Part shown: positions 1 through 11,787 of the stretch, in pieces
How positions within the stretch are numbered: the first letter of the stretch is position 1
Layout: each line of letters begins with the position of its first letter
Source: Phallus indusiatus
Lineage: Eukaryota; Basidiomycota; Agaricomycetes; Phallales; Phallaceae
NCBI GenBank assembly: GCA_027605045.1
Contig: JAQFWX010000152.1
Span: 1-64,000 of the forward strand
DNA: 64,000 bases
Direction of reading: 5' to 3'
Notes under the pieces: model-generated
The model's database searches: none
What the model was told of the DNA's origin: nothing
The model's input: the letters and a program-made list of their open reading frames with translations, nothing else
Position numbers and translations under genes: made by a program

Positions 1-682
1 GGTGAACAAGCAGACATATTCCAAGACAATCCCCCAGCCCCTCCAACCAAAACATCCTCCTCGCTAAACTACGACCGGGACAAGAAGTAGACTTGGAACT
101 GCATGCAATCAAAGGAGTGGGAAAAGAACATGCGAAATGGAGCCCTGTTGGTACGTCAACACGGTTTAAAACATAACGTTTATCATTTCATTCTCTTTGT
201 GACACCCCATTTCAGCGACGGCTTCATATCGTCTTCATCCTTATATACGAATCATTTCCCCGGTCCCACCATCACTAATCCCCAAATTCAAATCGTGTTT
301 CTCCCCAGGCGTAATTCAAGTTCGGAAAAACTCTCAGTCAGGAGAAGAAGAGGCTTACGTCGCTAGTTCACGCAAGGAAAGCATGTCTCGTGAGGTCTTT
401 AGACACGAAGAATTCAACGGCAAGGTGGAGGTAGGAAGAGTCCGGGATTGGTTCATATGTATGCTTGTCTTTTTGTGTGGTTCCTTTACCTACCTTGTCA
501 CTGATGACGTTTGCTTTTTGGTAGTCAACATAGAATCGGAAGGCCCCTATACTCCTGAACGATTGCTTATCGAGGCTACTAGCATAATGAGAGAAAAAAT
601 AGCTGCTGTGCACAAAAGCGCGAGTGCTTTGCTCGCCCAGATGGATCTAGATGTAAATATTGATGTCGAAATGGCAGGCTGA
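1..682 (+). CDS. RPC40: RNA polymerase I/III subunit AC40 (RPAC1), 3' part
   Basis: This is the C-terminal part of the AC40/RPAC1 subunit shared by RNA polymerases I and III, which pairs with AC19 in the alpha-like assembly platform. Exons are about 1-150, 216-458 and 525-682, with two GT-AG introns of 65-66 nt. The first exon carries the family hallmark [20 protein letters not shown] followed by HAKWSPV, and the second exon continues with ATASYR. The last exon ends with the typical [16 protein letters not shown] helix. The upstream part lies outside the window. The first roughly 50 bases read as a family-like segment ([14 protein letters not shown]) in a different frame from the KLRPGQ motif. 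A one-base deficit near the C run at 31-35 would explain this. The identity is very likely; whether the gene is intact is unresolved. Confidence 0.9.
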
Positions 683-1339
683 CATTTTCCTTCCAAAAAG
701 TATATGAAATTCATAACTGGATTCGAAGCCACTAGATCAAAATTACTGCAGTTAGTCTTGCATGACGGGGATGACGGGGAAACTTTGCATCTACATCCAA
801 AGAAATCGAATTTCCTCTGCGTTATAATACGTTAATTCCGAGATAACCATTGACACTTAGAGAAATTACGTCGTATCATATATGTAACCTGTACAGTACA
901 TTCGAAATTCTCTAACAGAATAGATGCACAATAGTACGCAAATAAAAAAGATATAAGAAAAGAAATACGAATAATAAAGAAACGTTATTGCTATTACTAA
1001 CATGTCAACCGTGTATTCGACACAAAAAAGATCACTTAGTCCGAAAAATGGACGAATGAAACACGAGACAAATATGATACTACTTATATGCAAGTGAGAC
1101 GGGATGAGAAAAAATGAAAATGAAATGAAATGATACTTGGTAGCACAGAAACTACATGTAAAAGTATACACGCTACACACAACAAAAGAGAAAGAAAGAG
1201 AAGAATCAATCATTTCGTGAATCAAAGGTGAATGATAATCATGGCGATAACAATCAATGCCCATGTGAAATGTGATGTGTGATGATCATAAAAAAACGAA
1301 GGAACTCAAGAAAAGGAGAGAAAATCGATCCGTGTGTTT
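683..1339. other. intergenic, convergent 3' ends
   Basis: This AT-rich spacer lies between the convergent RPC40 (+) and kinase (-) genes. The antisense open frame at 866-1264 is low-complexity Phe/Tyr/Ile-rich sequence with no domain. It most likely holds the two 3' untranslated regions, and I see nothing else in it. Confidence 0.5.
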
Positions 1340-4300
1340 TCAATCTAGATCCATAGCGGTTTCTTCTTTCTTCTCTGCATTAGAATTCGAAAACGGATTG
1401 GTAGCAGGTATCGGATCGGAAAGACCAGTTCCAGCCTCTAGCGCATCCTGCGCTCGATCTTGAGCTTGTACATTCGAATTAAAATCCGGAGCTGCTGTCT
1501 TATCGGCATTGCGTACAGGATTTGCAAACGCAGACGGAGCAACCGCCTGTTGTCTCAAAGGACTAGGCTCAACAGCCCCAGCACCTCCAGCACCGACACC
1601 ACCACGTCTGTTATGTCTTCGTCCAAGAAGTGTAGCACCATGCAAATCAAGATCGAAATTTGTCGGTCCTTTCTTTCTTCCACTGCCAGACGAACTTGAC
1701 GGTGGAGGATCTCTAACTCCCGCCCGACCATCATATAACACCCTCGCAAGATGCTGATTCGCTCCACCCGCACGTATCTGTTGTTGCTGCTGCAATCCTT
1801 GCCCTTGCCCTTGCCCCTGCCCCTGTTGCCGCTCCCGCTCCCGAATCAATCTCCCAGCTTCAGCTTCAAAGCTTTAGCCTTCTCCGGTCCATACTTAGCA
1901 TTCATCCCCGCAATAGTAGCATCACTATCTTCCTCAAAATCTTCATCAACAGCATTCAACCCTCCTCTGAATCCTCGTCCACCACCAGCACCGGTGCCAG
2001 CAACGTTCCTCCGCATCGCACCTTCCTCTTCCATACGATGTACAGCATATGTAATATCGAATGCCTCTTTAAGTGTGTTGATACCAGGCGATCGACCTTC
2101 TCTGAATCCGAACCCGTGTGCGGCTTGTAATAACGGAGAATCTAAAGGTGTTTGGTACACTGCTGGTGGAATAGCCGGCGCGGGAGGTTGAGGCTGTAGT
2201 AGGGGTGTAACGAGGTCGGCAGCGACAGGTTCTTGAATCCAAGGATGCGCAAGGAATTCATCGATAGTATATCTTTTCGCCGGATCGACGCATAACAAAT
2301 GTGTAATCAAATCCTTTGCTACGAAAAGTTCAACTTTCACCCCCCACACACGCAAATAGACTCACCAGAAGCACTGATGTCATCCCACCAAGGGCTCAAA
2401 AAAGTATAATACCCCCTCGCAACCTTCTCCGTCAAAACATTGATACTCTCATCATAAAACGGCGGAAATCCACACAACAAAGTATAAAGCACACATCCAA
2501 GCGCCCACATATCAACACTCTTACTATACCTCTCATCTTTCACAATCTCGGGGGCTGTATATCCAACCGTTCCACAGGGTGTCATTGTCTCTTCGTTCCA
2601 CACAATCTTCGAGAGCCCGAAATCCGCGATCTTAACACGTCCAATTCCACCGCCGCCAACACCAGGTATGAACTCCCCTTCGTCTTCTTTTTCTTCATCG
2701 TATGGACGCTTGATTGGAGTTTTGGATGGTATGATTGGTATACGATCGAAAAGCAGGTTTTCGGGTTTGATATCCCGATGGACGACACCGCATTCTTCGT
2801 GTAAGAATCGGATTCCTTCTGCTACTTGGACGATGACGTGCCGGGAGAGGCTTTCGCTGAAATAGGTCAACTTGACGCTAAAAAAGTTGAATTCATAGAT
2901 TAGGAAAGGGAAACAAGAAGGTAACGCGATTCTTACATTTGATGAAACAGTTCTCCTCCTTCCATTACTTTTGGCACATACATGTTACATCAGTAAAGAT
3001 ACACGTTTCGGGTGGAAATAAGAAACTCACACTCTAACACCAAAAAGTAATGTTCATCACTTTCCGAGAATGAAATAAGCCTGACAATCGAAGGATGATT
3101 GATTTGTCGCATAATCTGAACCTCTGATAAAGGAAGCTCAATGCGAAGTTCGACCAGTTATTAGACTTAAAACCCCACCTTTGAGAATATTCGCTCTCTA
3201 CAACAAAGAAAAAGACACGACAAGTTAGTAAACCAATGTCCATCATACAAACGATACAACAGAAAATTATGAACAAGAGACAAGAAAAAATGGGAGGGGA
3301 AAGAATGATGGTGGTGATAATTGGTGGTGATGATAATTGATGATGATACATAATGCCATTGCGGCCTAAACACACCTCTGTTACGCGTGGTTTCTTTTTA
3401 AACTTGTCGTTTAAATGTCTGTTCTGGGTCTATCCACACCATGACATGAAGAAAACACGAAGATAATAATGATGATGTCGATGGTGATGGTGATAACGAT
3501 GACATAGCGGTGATGGTGACGATGGTAACGAGAACAGTAAACGATGGAGTTGGAGTTGAAGTCGAGTGGTGAGATGGTGTGGATGGAGTTATACGTGTTT
3601 CCCAGTACAGGTACGAATACGAAGAAAACGGATGGTTCAAGAGGTGGTGGAGGTGGATACCAGGTTGAATGACGCGAGACGACGATGCCGAAAACAATGA
3701 CAAGATTGAATGGATGTTAAGCAAAAAGCAAAGAAAACCGACGCGCAACGAGGTTAGGAGGAATGGGTTGGGGACACGTCAGTTTTTGTTGATCGATTCG
3801 GGAGTTAAGAAGAGGAAAGGAATTGAATTTCGGATTTGGGGGAAAGAGAGGGTAAAAAACAAAGAGAGAAAGGGTGATCTTACCTGAGATGAATTTAGTT
3901 CAAACTTGCGGACAACTTTAACTATATAAAAAAACCAGGTCAGGATTGTAAATCGACGAAAATCACAACAAACTTACTTGCGACTTTATCACCAGTCTGC
4001 AAATCAACAGCCTTATAAACATTCGAAAATGCACCACTAAACGAAAAGAACACAATTAACCATCCATTACAACATAAACACCATATTAAAAAAAAAAACT
4101 CACTCTCCCATCTTATCCAAAAGCCGAAACCTTTCAAGTCCTTTATAAACAGGCATCTTCCCCATCGCCTCTCTTTCCTCCTGCACAATCATCTCCGCCA
4201 CTTCTTTTGTAGGGGAGTATGCACTTTAGCCCTGGCATGGTGGCGGTCCTGTGCACCGGTACCAGCACCGACACCAGCAGCATTAACAGCACCGACGCCA

Positions 4301-4587
4301 GCCGCCGCTGCAGCCGTGGGTGCGACATGACCCAGCCCAAGCCCTTGAGCTTGAGCTTGGGCTTGACCTTGGTTTGCTCGACGTTGGCCAGTCGTTCTAG
4401 CTCCAGTTCCAGTTTGTTGAGTTTGAGTTTGTTGTGATTGAGATACGCCGGGATTCTGAGATTGTTGTTGTTGTTGTTGCTGTTGAGATTGTTTTGGTGC
4501 TTGACCCTGTGCTTGATGATGGTTTTTTCCATGTCGAATGAGATCTGGTGAATGTAACAAATGAAAAAACGAGTTATTAGCATTCAT
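1340..4587 (-). CDS. srk1: Srk1/Rck2-type CaMK-family serine/threonine kinase
   Basis: This is a MAPK-activated kinase of the fungal Srk1/Rck2 group, which in yeasts acts downstream of the stress MAPK. Eight exons fit: 4104-4587, 3978-4036, 3884-3921, 3179-3197, 3031-3123, 2937-2967, 2366-2877 and 1340-2318. The N-terminus is Gln-rich, with a glutamine run around 4465. The kinase domain shows GAFSNVYKA (P-loop), AIKVVRK (lysine), HRDIKPENLL, DFGLSK, TPCGTVGYTAPE and MWALGCVLYTLLCG. An acidic, glycine-rich insert lies between the HRD and DFG motifs. The C-terminus carries FDLDLHGATLLGRR, similar to the family tail. Two one-base deficits are needed, one at the G run 4212-4215 and one between 1846 and 1876. 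With both allowed, all exon phases agree and the product is about 738 residues. The kinase call is secure; intactness is not. Confidence 0.88.
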
Positions 4588-7146
4588 TTTTCTTCTTCTC
4601 AGATATAAGGAGGTGAAGATGGTGAAGAGAGATATGAGATGTAAAACGCATTATGCCATGCCACTCTACATATGCGAGTGCGAGACGAGGGAATATTAAC
4701 TGGAAGTTGAACACCTACTTTTGAAAGCGTCCATTACAGCTTGGGGCATCCTGTCTGATTCGGGGGTTTAAGAGTCTGTTATCGCTAAAGAAACTCGGAT
4801 AGATGATGTACGTTTAAAGGCTTGAGGTGGAGTAGGTGGGGGGAAAGTGGAGTGGAAAATGTTCGTGTGTCTCAGTAGGAATATAGAAGAACTAAGCAAG
4901 ATAGGCTTTTTGAGACTCTTTTAAAGTCCTGTCGAGCTCGAACGATGCCACGGAGTTGTTTTTTTATGACGATTGAATCAATATGCGCAGCGGCCCGGGC
5001 GTGTTACGATAGAGGCGGCGTGGCAAATCCAGGGTTTAAAAACCTTTCTGGTTATTTTTTTTCTTTTGAATCTTGGAAAAAACGCTTCATATCAAGAGAT
5101 ATTACGGACCTTTGAAAGCTGAGAGCTATAAAAGCTGAATTGGGGAATCCGGTCGGCTTTTCGAATTGTGCTTTGAATGGAGACGAGAAGCTAGTTATAT
5201 TCCCAAGACAAGAGGACTAAAGGCAAAGAGCAGTGTAGTATCAAATGGCTTGAGGCGTTATAATGCAGATCTCCTCGAGATAAAAAAAAACCTAAAATTT
5301 GAAAAAAACGTGAGATTCAAGATCGTTCCGGAAGCTCCTAAATGAACAGACTCGAGATGGAGAACGCACTTTAAATTGGGGGGACGCTGAATGCAGCAGA
5401 CCGAAACGATGAAAAAGAGCAAAAAAAAAGGAGCAGGGAGGTAGTCGTAGATAATCTTTTCTTTGGCTTTTGGGCTGAGTTTGTAAACCGCACCCGGGAG
5501 AAACGCCTCCACAAGAGCTAGCATGACGTCACTGGATGATGATGCCATTTGAACGGACTGACGCGGGTATGTGGGTGTAAGCTATCGTGTTCTATTTGCG
5601 TATATTTTTGTTAGGGTATGGAAACGTGACGTCAAGCATTGCACTATTTGGGAAATGCTGGTGTGGTCCGTTTGGAGTCGTGGTGAGAAAAAAAGGTGAA
5701 CTTGAAGGTATACAGTGCGAAGTTCAAAGCTGTTGAAATCAAAACGCTTGGTCATGCTCACAATAATAAGCCAGTACTGCTCTAGTAGGCATTCATGCTG
5801 CGTATGTGCATGGTATTTACGGGCCTTGAAGCTTGCAGCTTAGAATTCTAGAGCAATTGCATAATAAGAGAAGCATCGAGTTTGATCGAACGCAAGGTGA
5901 AGGAGAAGAGTCACATTAGTGGTAGCTTCTATTTAACGAGTTCACACCGCGGTTTGCCAGTGCATGTGCATACTAACATGAACATTTAGCTATGATTGAC
6001 AGGTAGGTAACCGGCCGTGCCACATTGTGCTGACAATGTGCGTGATGCATTTCAATCAGTTGACGCTAGTTGCTGACGAATAATAAACGACACTAGGACA
6101 CCTGAATCCGGTTTTGGAAATTGCTTATTCACATAGACATATATGTTAGTGTGTGGTCATGATGGGAAGGCCAAGAACGCTCAGACTCATGGTTGGGTAG
6201 CGTTTCAGGCGATTCATTCGCCGTTGTTTGGAAATGGAAATCCGATCACAGCAGGCGTTGAATCCGGACTCTGGACAATTGGAATGTGTACATATTGTAG
6301 CGTAGTGTAGTTTATTTTTAAGAAATAGGATTGCAACGAAATGATGGGTAATATGTTTAAAGTGACAATCAGTGCATGGGGTTTCTAAGGCCACGTACCT
6401 CGAAAACAAGCACCTGCGACAGCAGAGCAGTTGTCCTCGAGGTTTTCACGTTTCGGGGAGGAGCAGTGCCATATGCAGTTTCGGAAATGATGATAAAGAT
6501 ACTCATATTGATACATGACCCATATGTACATGGGTCGTCGCAAATGTCTTGTCGCAACTGCCAATGCCAATGCCAATCATGCATGGGCTAAGTGAGTCTT
6601 AGTCTCGAGGCTCCAAGTCCGATTGGTTCTTGGGTGTGGGCGGTTGCTCTGAAGGCTTCAAAAGTGGGAAAAGGGGACAATCAATGGTAACAAGTGGCAG
6701 CTGTAAACAAACGCTCAACGTGGACAGTGGACAGCATTTCTTGGGAAATTGTGAAATATAAAAAAACAAGGGTTGAAAGGATAACTGGCACTCGGAATTT
6801 GAATATATCCTCTCAATCGGATATAATAGACAAACAGGCTGTTGAAATAATTTCATACCTTTTTGTCCCTCACTGTACCACCTGTCTCTCTCGACATTTG
6901 ACAACTTGCAAGACTTCCCAGAGTATTAGTCACTTCCACGTGACAGACGCGCCGCCGATCTCACTCGCCAGCCCAGTCGTCGTTCCACGCATTGCCAGCG
7001 GGTGGCAATATCATCAGCGGTGTTTGGTCTCTATCGAGTCGCCGACAGCCACAGCAACGCCCAGGTCCCAACCTGCTAGTGTCATCGGTCATTGTTATTG
7101 TCCACTTGGTCCGACGACATACTACCCGAGTACTGCCAATACCGAG

Positions 7147-7156
7147 TATATAAATA
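7147..7156 (+). promoter_or_regulatory. TATA-like box upstream of the 7426 gene
   Basis: TATATAAATA stands about 270 bases upstream of the ATG and is followed by CT-rich sequence, as is common at fungal transcription starts. It is the best core-promoter candidate for the gene at 7426. The assignment rests on motif and position only. Confidence 0.4.
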
Positions 7157-7234
7157 GAAATTTTAATTAACCTCCTTGACAAGCGAACAAAAAAAGAGGT
7201 GAGTTGTGTGCACTTGCCACCAACATCATCGCCA

Positions 7235-7255
7235 CCATCATCATCATCATCATCT
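7235..7255 (+). repeat. (ATC)n microsatellite
   Basis: A run of about six to seven CAT/ATC triplets lies in the presumed 5' leader of the gene at 7426. A similar run lies at about 10392-10412 downstream of the same gene. Confidence 0.8.
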
Positions 7256-7425
7256 TCACTCTTCTTCTCTTCCCCTCAATCAATCCATCCGATATATACA
7301 TATTTCTTATTGTTGACACCGTCTTGACAGGCGTATAAAAAATAAAATCACATACCACACACACCTTCTCTCTCTCACCCTCACTCTCTTCTCTTCTTCT
7401 CACTCTTTCGCCACGCGCACTGTCA

Positions 7426-10248
7426 ATGTCAAGCTACTTCGAGACGACCAACTACAACGGTCAAAAGCACAACAGGCCACTGGGTCCTCGGGAGAGAGAA
7501 CTGCTCTTGGAACGGGAGAGAGAGCGAGAACGGTACAATCGGATGGTGCAGGGACAAGGGATCTACCGTGATCGACGACGGTGCATGGCCTTAAGTCCGA
7601 CTAGACTGCAGTCTCGTTCGCCGCATCTGCAGTACATCCATCGGGGTCGTGCAAATGTCTTATTTGCCACCACCACTAGTCCTCCAGGTGGGAATATCAT
7701 AACACACTCAGGTCAGGATGACTACCCTCCCCAGGCTCAGCCAGTTGCCATTCGCCCTACCGCACCCATTCCATTCCCTCCGACATTCACTTCGTCTTCG
7801 TCGTCATCTCCACCATCGTCCGCTTCCGCCATATCCCCAGATATAGAACCCATGTTCCAAATGTCACCCGTTGCTGTGCACTGTCTTCCTCCGTTAAGAA
7901 ACGCTGAGCCCATCAATGTCATGACGCTGAGGAACTGCGCAGGTCCTCATTCAACACACGCACCCAACGCTAGTGCCGCAAGGTCCAGACTCAGACCGGG
8001 CAAATCATCTCGGGCGGCTGTTCCACCTCTTCTCTACACATTCCCCCGCCCAAATCCGAATTCAAATTTAAATTCGAATTATCTGAATGATGATAATAAT
8101 ATTAATCCCAAGCCAAAAAAAGAGAACTCGATTTCACAGCTCGCGTCAATCAAAAAACCATTCGGTCTGGTTTCCCAAAATCAAAACCCAAAAACGCCAA
8201 CAGAGCAGTTCAATTCAGAAACACCGAATATTCCACCCTCTCTTTTTCTTGACCTCTCCGCAACACCTCACCCTCCTGCTCCCGCTCCTCATGCCAAACA
8301 CATCCGAATCGTTCTTCCTCACGATCAACCACTCCACTCACATAACCCCTGGACGTCCCAACAGCCCAGTCCCACAAAAAGAAAGACCCGAGCTCCCATT
8401 CCTAGCTCCAAACTCCTCGACACTCCCAAACCCGTGCTCACCAACATCACCGTCTCTCGAACAACCACTCCGGCAATCCTATCTTCCACGACACACCCTC
8501 CCACCTCGAGTTCTCCACCTCTAAAACGCATTCCTTCATTGCCTATTCCTATACCGTATCATACACCGCGTAAGGAAGATACAGGTCTATTTGAGGACAG
8601 TCGAGATGATGATGAAGATGAGGACGACAACGGAAATGATCGTGCCACTGATGATATGAAGCTATTCAATACCGCTCATGCCACCAGAAAAACTATCAAT
8701 GATGACACCGCTGCCATTGATTGTATCAATGATCGAATCCACGTTCAATCTAATTGTCTCGGTCTCGGCCTTCCGTTTTCTCCTCCTCCCCCTTTTCTTC
8801 TTCCATCAGATGATACGCCGTCTCAAATCCATCCTCCGCCGTTGCAACTTCATTTCAATTATCCAGCCCCAGTTCCTATGGTTGATTCGCAACTGGGACT
8901 GACATTGGAAGAATCGGGCAATATCGATGATAGATCTGGAGAGGCAGTGAAAAATTGGGCTGAGCGTCCGGAAACCTATCTCACGTTTACCACTAGAAAA
9001 CGACGTAGCGGGAGCAAAGAAGTTGAAATAACCAATGCTGAATATTTCGATAATTCGTCAGTGGATCCTACACCTGACCCAGAACCATCATCTTTCGTTC
9101 CCGTAAGTTTTTTGATACAGATATATGCGCGTCCTTAAAACTGTCTTTTTTTTTTTCAGGCATTTTCACAGCGATTTGAATCCCTTGAACCCGTTTTTCC
9201 AGCATTCTCAATCGCCGCCCAAGATTCAGATCTCAATTTCGGACAGGGTATGGACAACTCGGGTTTACAATTTCGTGATTCGGTATCAGATCGGGGAACG
9301 TCCGTGAATAGCGAAAATATTTTCAACAACACGGACACAGTCAGAGTCGGAGCAATAGCCGAACAGGACTGTGTGGAGCCAAATCCATGGCTCACTTCCA
9401 CTTTCAGTTCAAATTCGACGAATACGAATACGAATTCGGTTTCAGTTCCAAGTCCGGACTCAATTCGTACATTTCCTCAACCGATCTCACCAACAACGAC
9501 AACAACAAAATTTCGCAACGGAAAAGCTAATTTAAACGTGTTTAATCCACCTCAAATGCCTCCCTTTGGCGACTCATCGTCTATACTGAGTTCTAGTGCA
9601 AATTCAATTTCAGCTGAGTCCGGGTATGGGTCTGGGTATAACTCTGGTTCTTCTGGGTCTCCAGGTTCTCCTGGCTCTGGCTCTGGCTCTGGCTCTGAAT
9701 CGGAATCGGAGTCGACAGATCAATTTTTATCATTCCCCATTCCGATTTTTAATCCTGACGTTCCGCGTGCTGCTCCGAGTGCGATCACCAATGTGCTCGT
9801 TCGTTTACCTGGCAGTCAGAGTCCTGTCGGTGGAACTCGAAGCCGAAACCACAGTCACAGTCACAGTCGTAGTCGCGGTCGCGGTCATCGCCGGAGTGGT
9901 AGTGGAGATTCGGAATTGCCTTTACTCCCAACTCCAGCTCAGAAAGAGAAAAGAACTCCAGTGTCATCATCGTCAGGATCGTATAAGTCTTCGGTATACG
10001 ACGGATGCTGCGATACCGGTATTCCTCAGACTGTTCAGGACCCGAATGTTTCGAGTCCGAGTTCACCTCATCAGTGGCAAACACCAGGTCTAGGATCTTT
10101 TTCCGTTTCTCCTTCTCCACTTCCCCTTCGACAAGCTGGTGCTGATGAAATGGGGTATCCCACTCCCGCGCTCACTCGCGTTAACAGTCCTGTTAGCGAT
10201 TACAAAAAAGGGGAAAGAAAGAAAGGGAGATTTACTCTGGGTTACTGA
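7426..10248 (+). CDS. large low-complexity Ser/Pro-rich protein, unknown function
   Basis: Two exons, 7426-9102 and 9160-10248, are joined by a GT-AG intron with a long T tract before the acceptor. The frame is kept across the junction and gives about 921 residues. The N-terminus has a highly charged Arg/Glu stretch (ERERERERYNRM). The rest is Pro/Ser/Asn-rich, with an acidic patch (DDDEDEDDNGND) near residue 390, a Gly-Ser repeat region and a His/Ser/Arg repeat (SHSHSRSRGRGHRRS) in the second exon. I recognise no folded domain, signal peptide or membrane segment, so it is probably an intrinsically disordered regulatory or scaffold protein. The length and uninterrupted frame make it a real gene, but its function cannot be inferred. 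The ATG chosen is the first in the long frame. Confidence 0.75.
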
Positions 10249-11787
10249 GTAGATGAAGAAAAAATTCGCAAAATCCAATTCGGAATTTTTGCGGTTCTCT
10301 ATTCTATGGCTTTCAACGTCGGCTGTCCAAAGATGGCTCATTCATATATTTTAAATCCTTTTCCTTCCTCCCATTGTGTTAATTTTATTCGATCATCATC
10401 ATCATCATCATCCAGGCGCATATATTCCGGCATTTCCCTTCTCTCTCTCTCCTCTGTTCATCTCATTCATCACTCACACTCGCATTCCGCATTCAGCATT
10501 TCATACTCACAATCATATCATCAACTCCGCATTTCGCTATCATTCTAATCGCATTTCCCCCCACCTCATTCCTCTTTTTTCTTTTCTCTCTCTCCTCATC
10601 TCAATGCATTTTTCTTCTTTCTTCCTTCTTTCTGCATTATGATCACCGCATTTACGCAAACACGCAAACACGCAAGACATCATCATTATCATCAAATTCG
10701 AAACTCAACTCAATCCATACATATATTGCATGATACTTCCCACTCAACTAGACAACCTGAAAAAAAAAGCAAGCATAAAGGGGGTAGGAGAAAAACCATA
10801 TTTCAAATTTTTTAGACTCCTTTTTTTTCCGAAAAATTCTCATCGTCGTCATCATTATCATGAATCGCATCGCATCGCAACCCCTTTCTTTTCCTAATAT
10901 CCCCTTGCCAAATTCTAAATTAAATCACTGCGTAATTTACTCCAAATTCAACTCTGAACACTCTTAATGTCAAAATACTTCGAATTCCCCTTTCTCCCTT
11001 TCCCCCCTTTTTCTTTCTATTAATGCCGAGATTTTTTTATTTTTTATTTTACTTATCTCACGGCAAAAACTGATCCCTTCATCATTAATCATCGATCATC
11101 CCGCATAATTTCATCATCCATGACCATATTCGCATTTTTTTTTCTCTTCCCCAAGCTTTTTGCTCTGAATCATTTATAGATTCTAAACAAACTAGTACTA
11201 GTTGCTAGATCGCATGCTCAATATATATGCACCTTTTTTTTCCCTTTCGTGAAGTAAATAAATGTAAAAACATGAGTCAAACCCGGAAAACAAACCAACG
11301 GAAAAAGATCTGACAAACCTATGGATTAAAACATTCACTGAACGCATATGCTTTGATATACACCAAAGGTACATACGGCAGACATGAAAAAAAAAAACCC
11401 AAAAGATCTGGCACCCAGCTTGAATGATAAACCAAGACCAAATAGCAGAAACATTTAAAACATTTATAGAAAACATATGGGATTTTTTTTTACATAGTGG
11501 GTATCTCAAAAACACATACACTCTAGGCTGAGGAGCCCCACACTCCCTTAAATGAGGGTTGCAGCGGTCTGGTATAGAATTTCTGGAAAGGATTATTTAT
11601 TTATTCACGACTATGTGATACATGAATATTTCAACTCAGCGCGTAAGCGCAATTGCTAGCTGTTTACATATATTGAACGCAACGCTTACTAGACAATAAA
11701 TATCGCAGGAATTTGGAATAAGTTACATAAGTAAACATGTGCTGGGGAAATCATTAATCAGTGTCCGTATCAAAAAATAATAATAAT
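10249..11787. other. intergenic, pyrimidine-rich
   Basis: This 1.5-kb spacer lies between convergent genes. Its first 900 bases are strongly C/T-rich on the plus strand with TCA-type microsatellite sequence (an ATC run at about 10392-10412). The remainder is AT-rich. Short frames here are low-complexity Ser/Phe/His sequence, and I see no gene. Confidence 0.5.

Larger units (their letters stand above)
4588..7425. other. intergenic, divergent promoter region
   Basis: This 2.8-kb spacer lies between the divergent kinase and the Ser/Pro-rich gene. It should hold both promoters and 5' leaders. A minus-strand frame at 5258-5548 begins plausibly but soon runs into A/T homopolymer sequence, and I do not call it. 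An ATC/CAT microsatellite and pyrimidine-rich sequence occupy the last 200 bases before 7426. Confidence 0.5.

Noticed and set aside
866..1264. Minus-strand frame of 132 codons rich in Phe, Tyr, Ile and Cys
   Set aside because: Low-complexity AT-rich sequence between convergent genes, with no domain or signal peptide; most likely untranslated 3' sequence.
5258..5548. Minus-strand frame of 96 codons starting MASSSSDVMLALVEAF
   Set aside because: The beginning looks protein-like, but the rest follows A/T homopolymers and no splice continuation gives a recognisable product.
9596..10093. Plus-strand frame of 165 codons inside the Ser/Pro gene
   Set aside because: Shadow frame produced by the Gly-Ser repeats of the real second exon.
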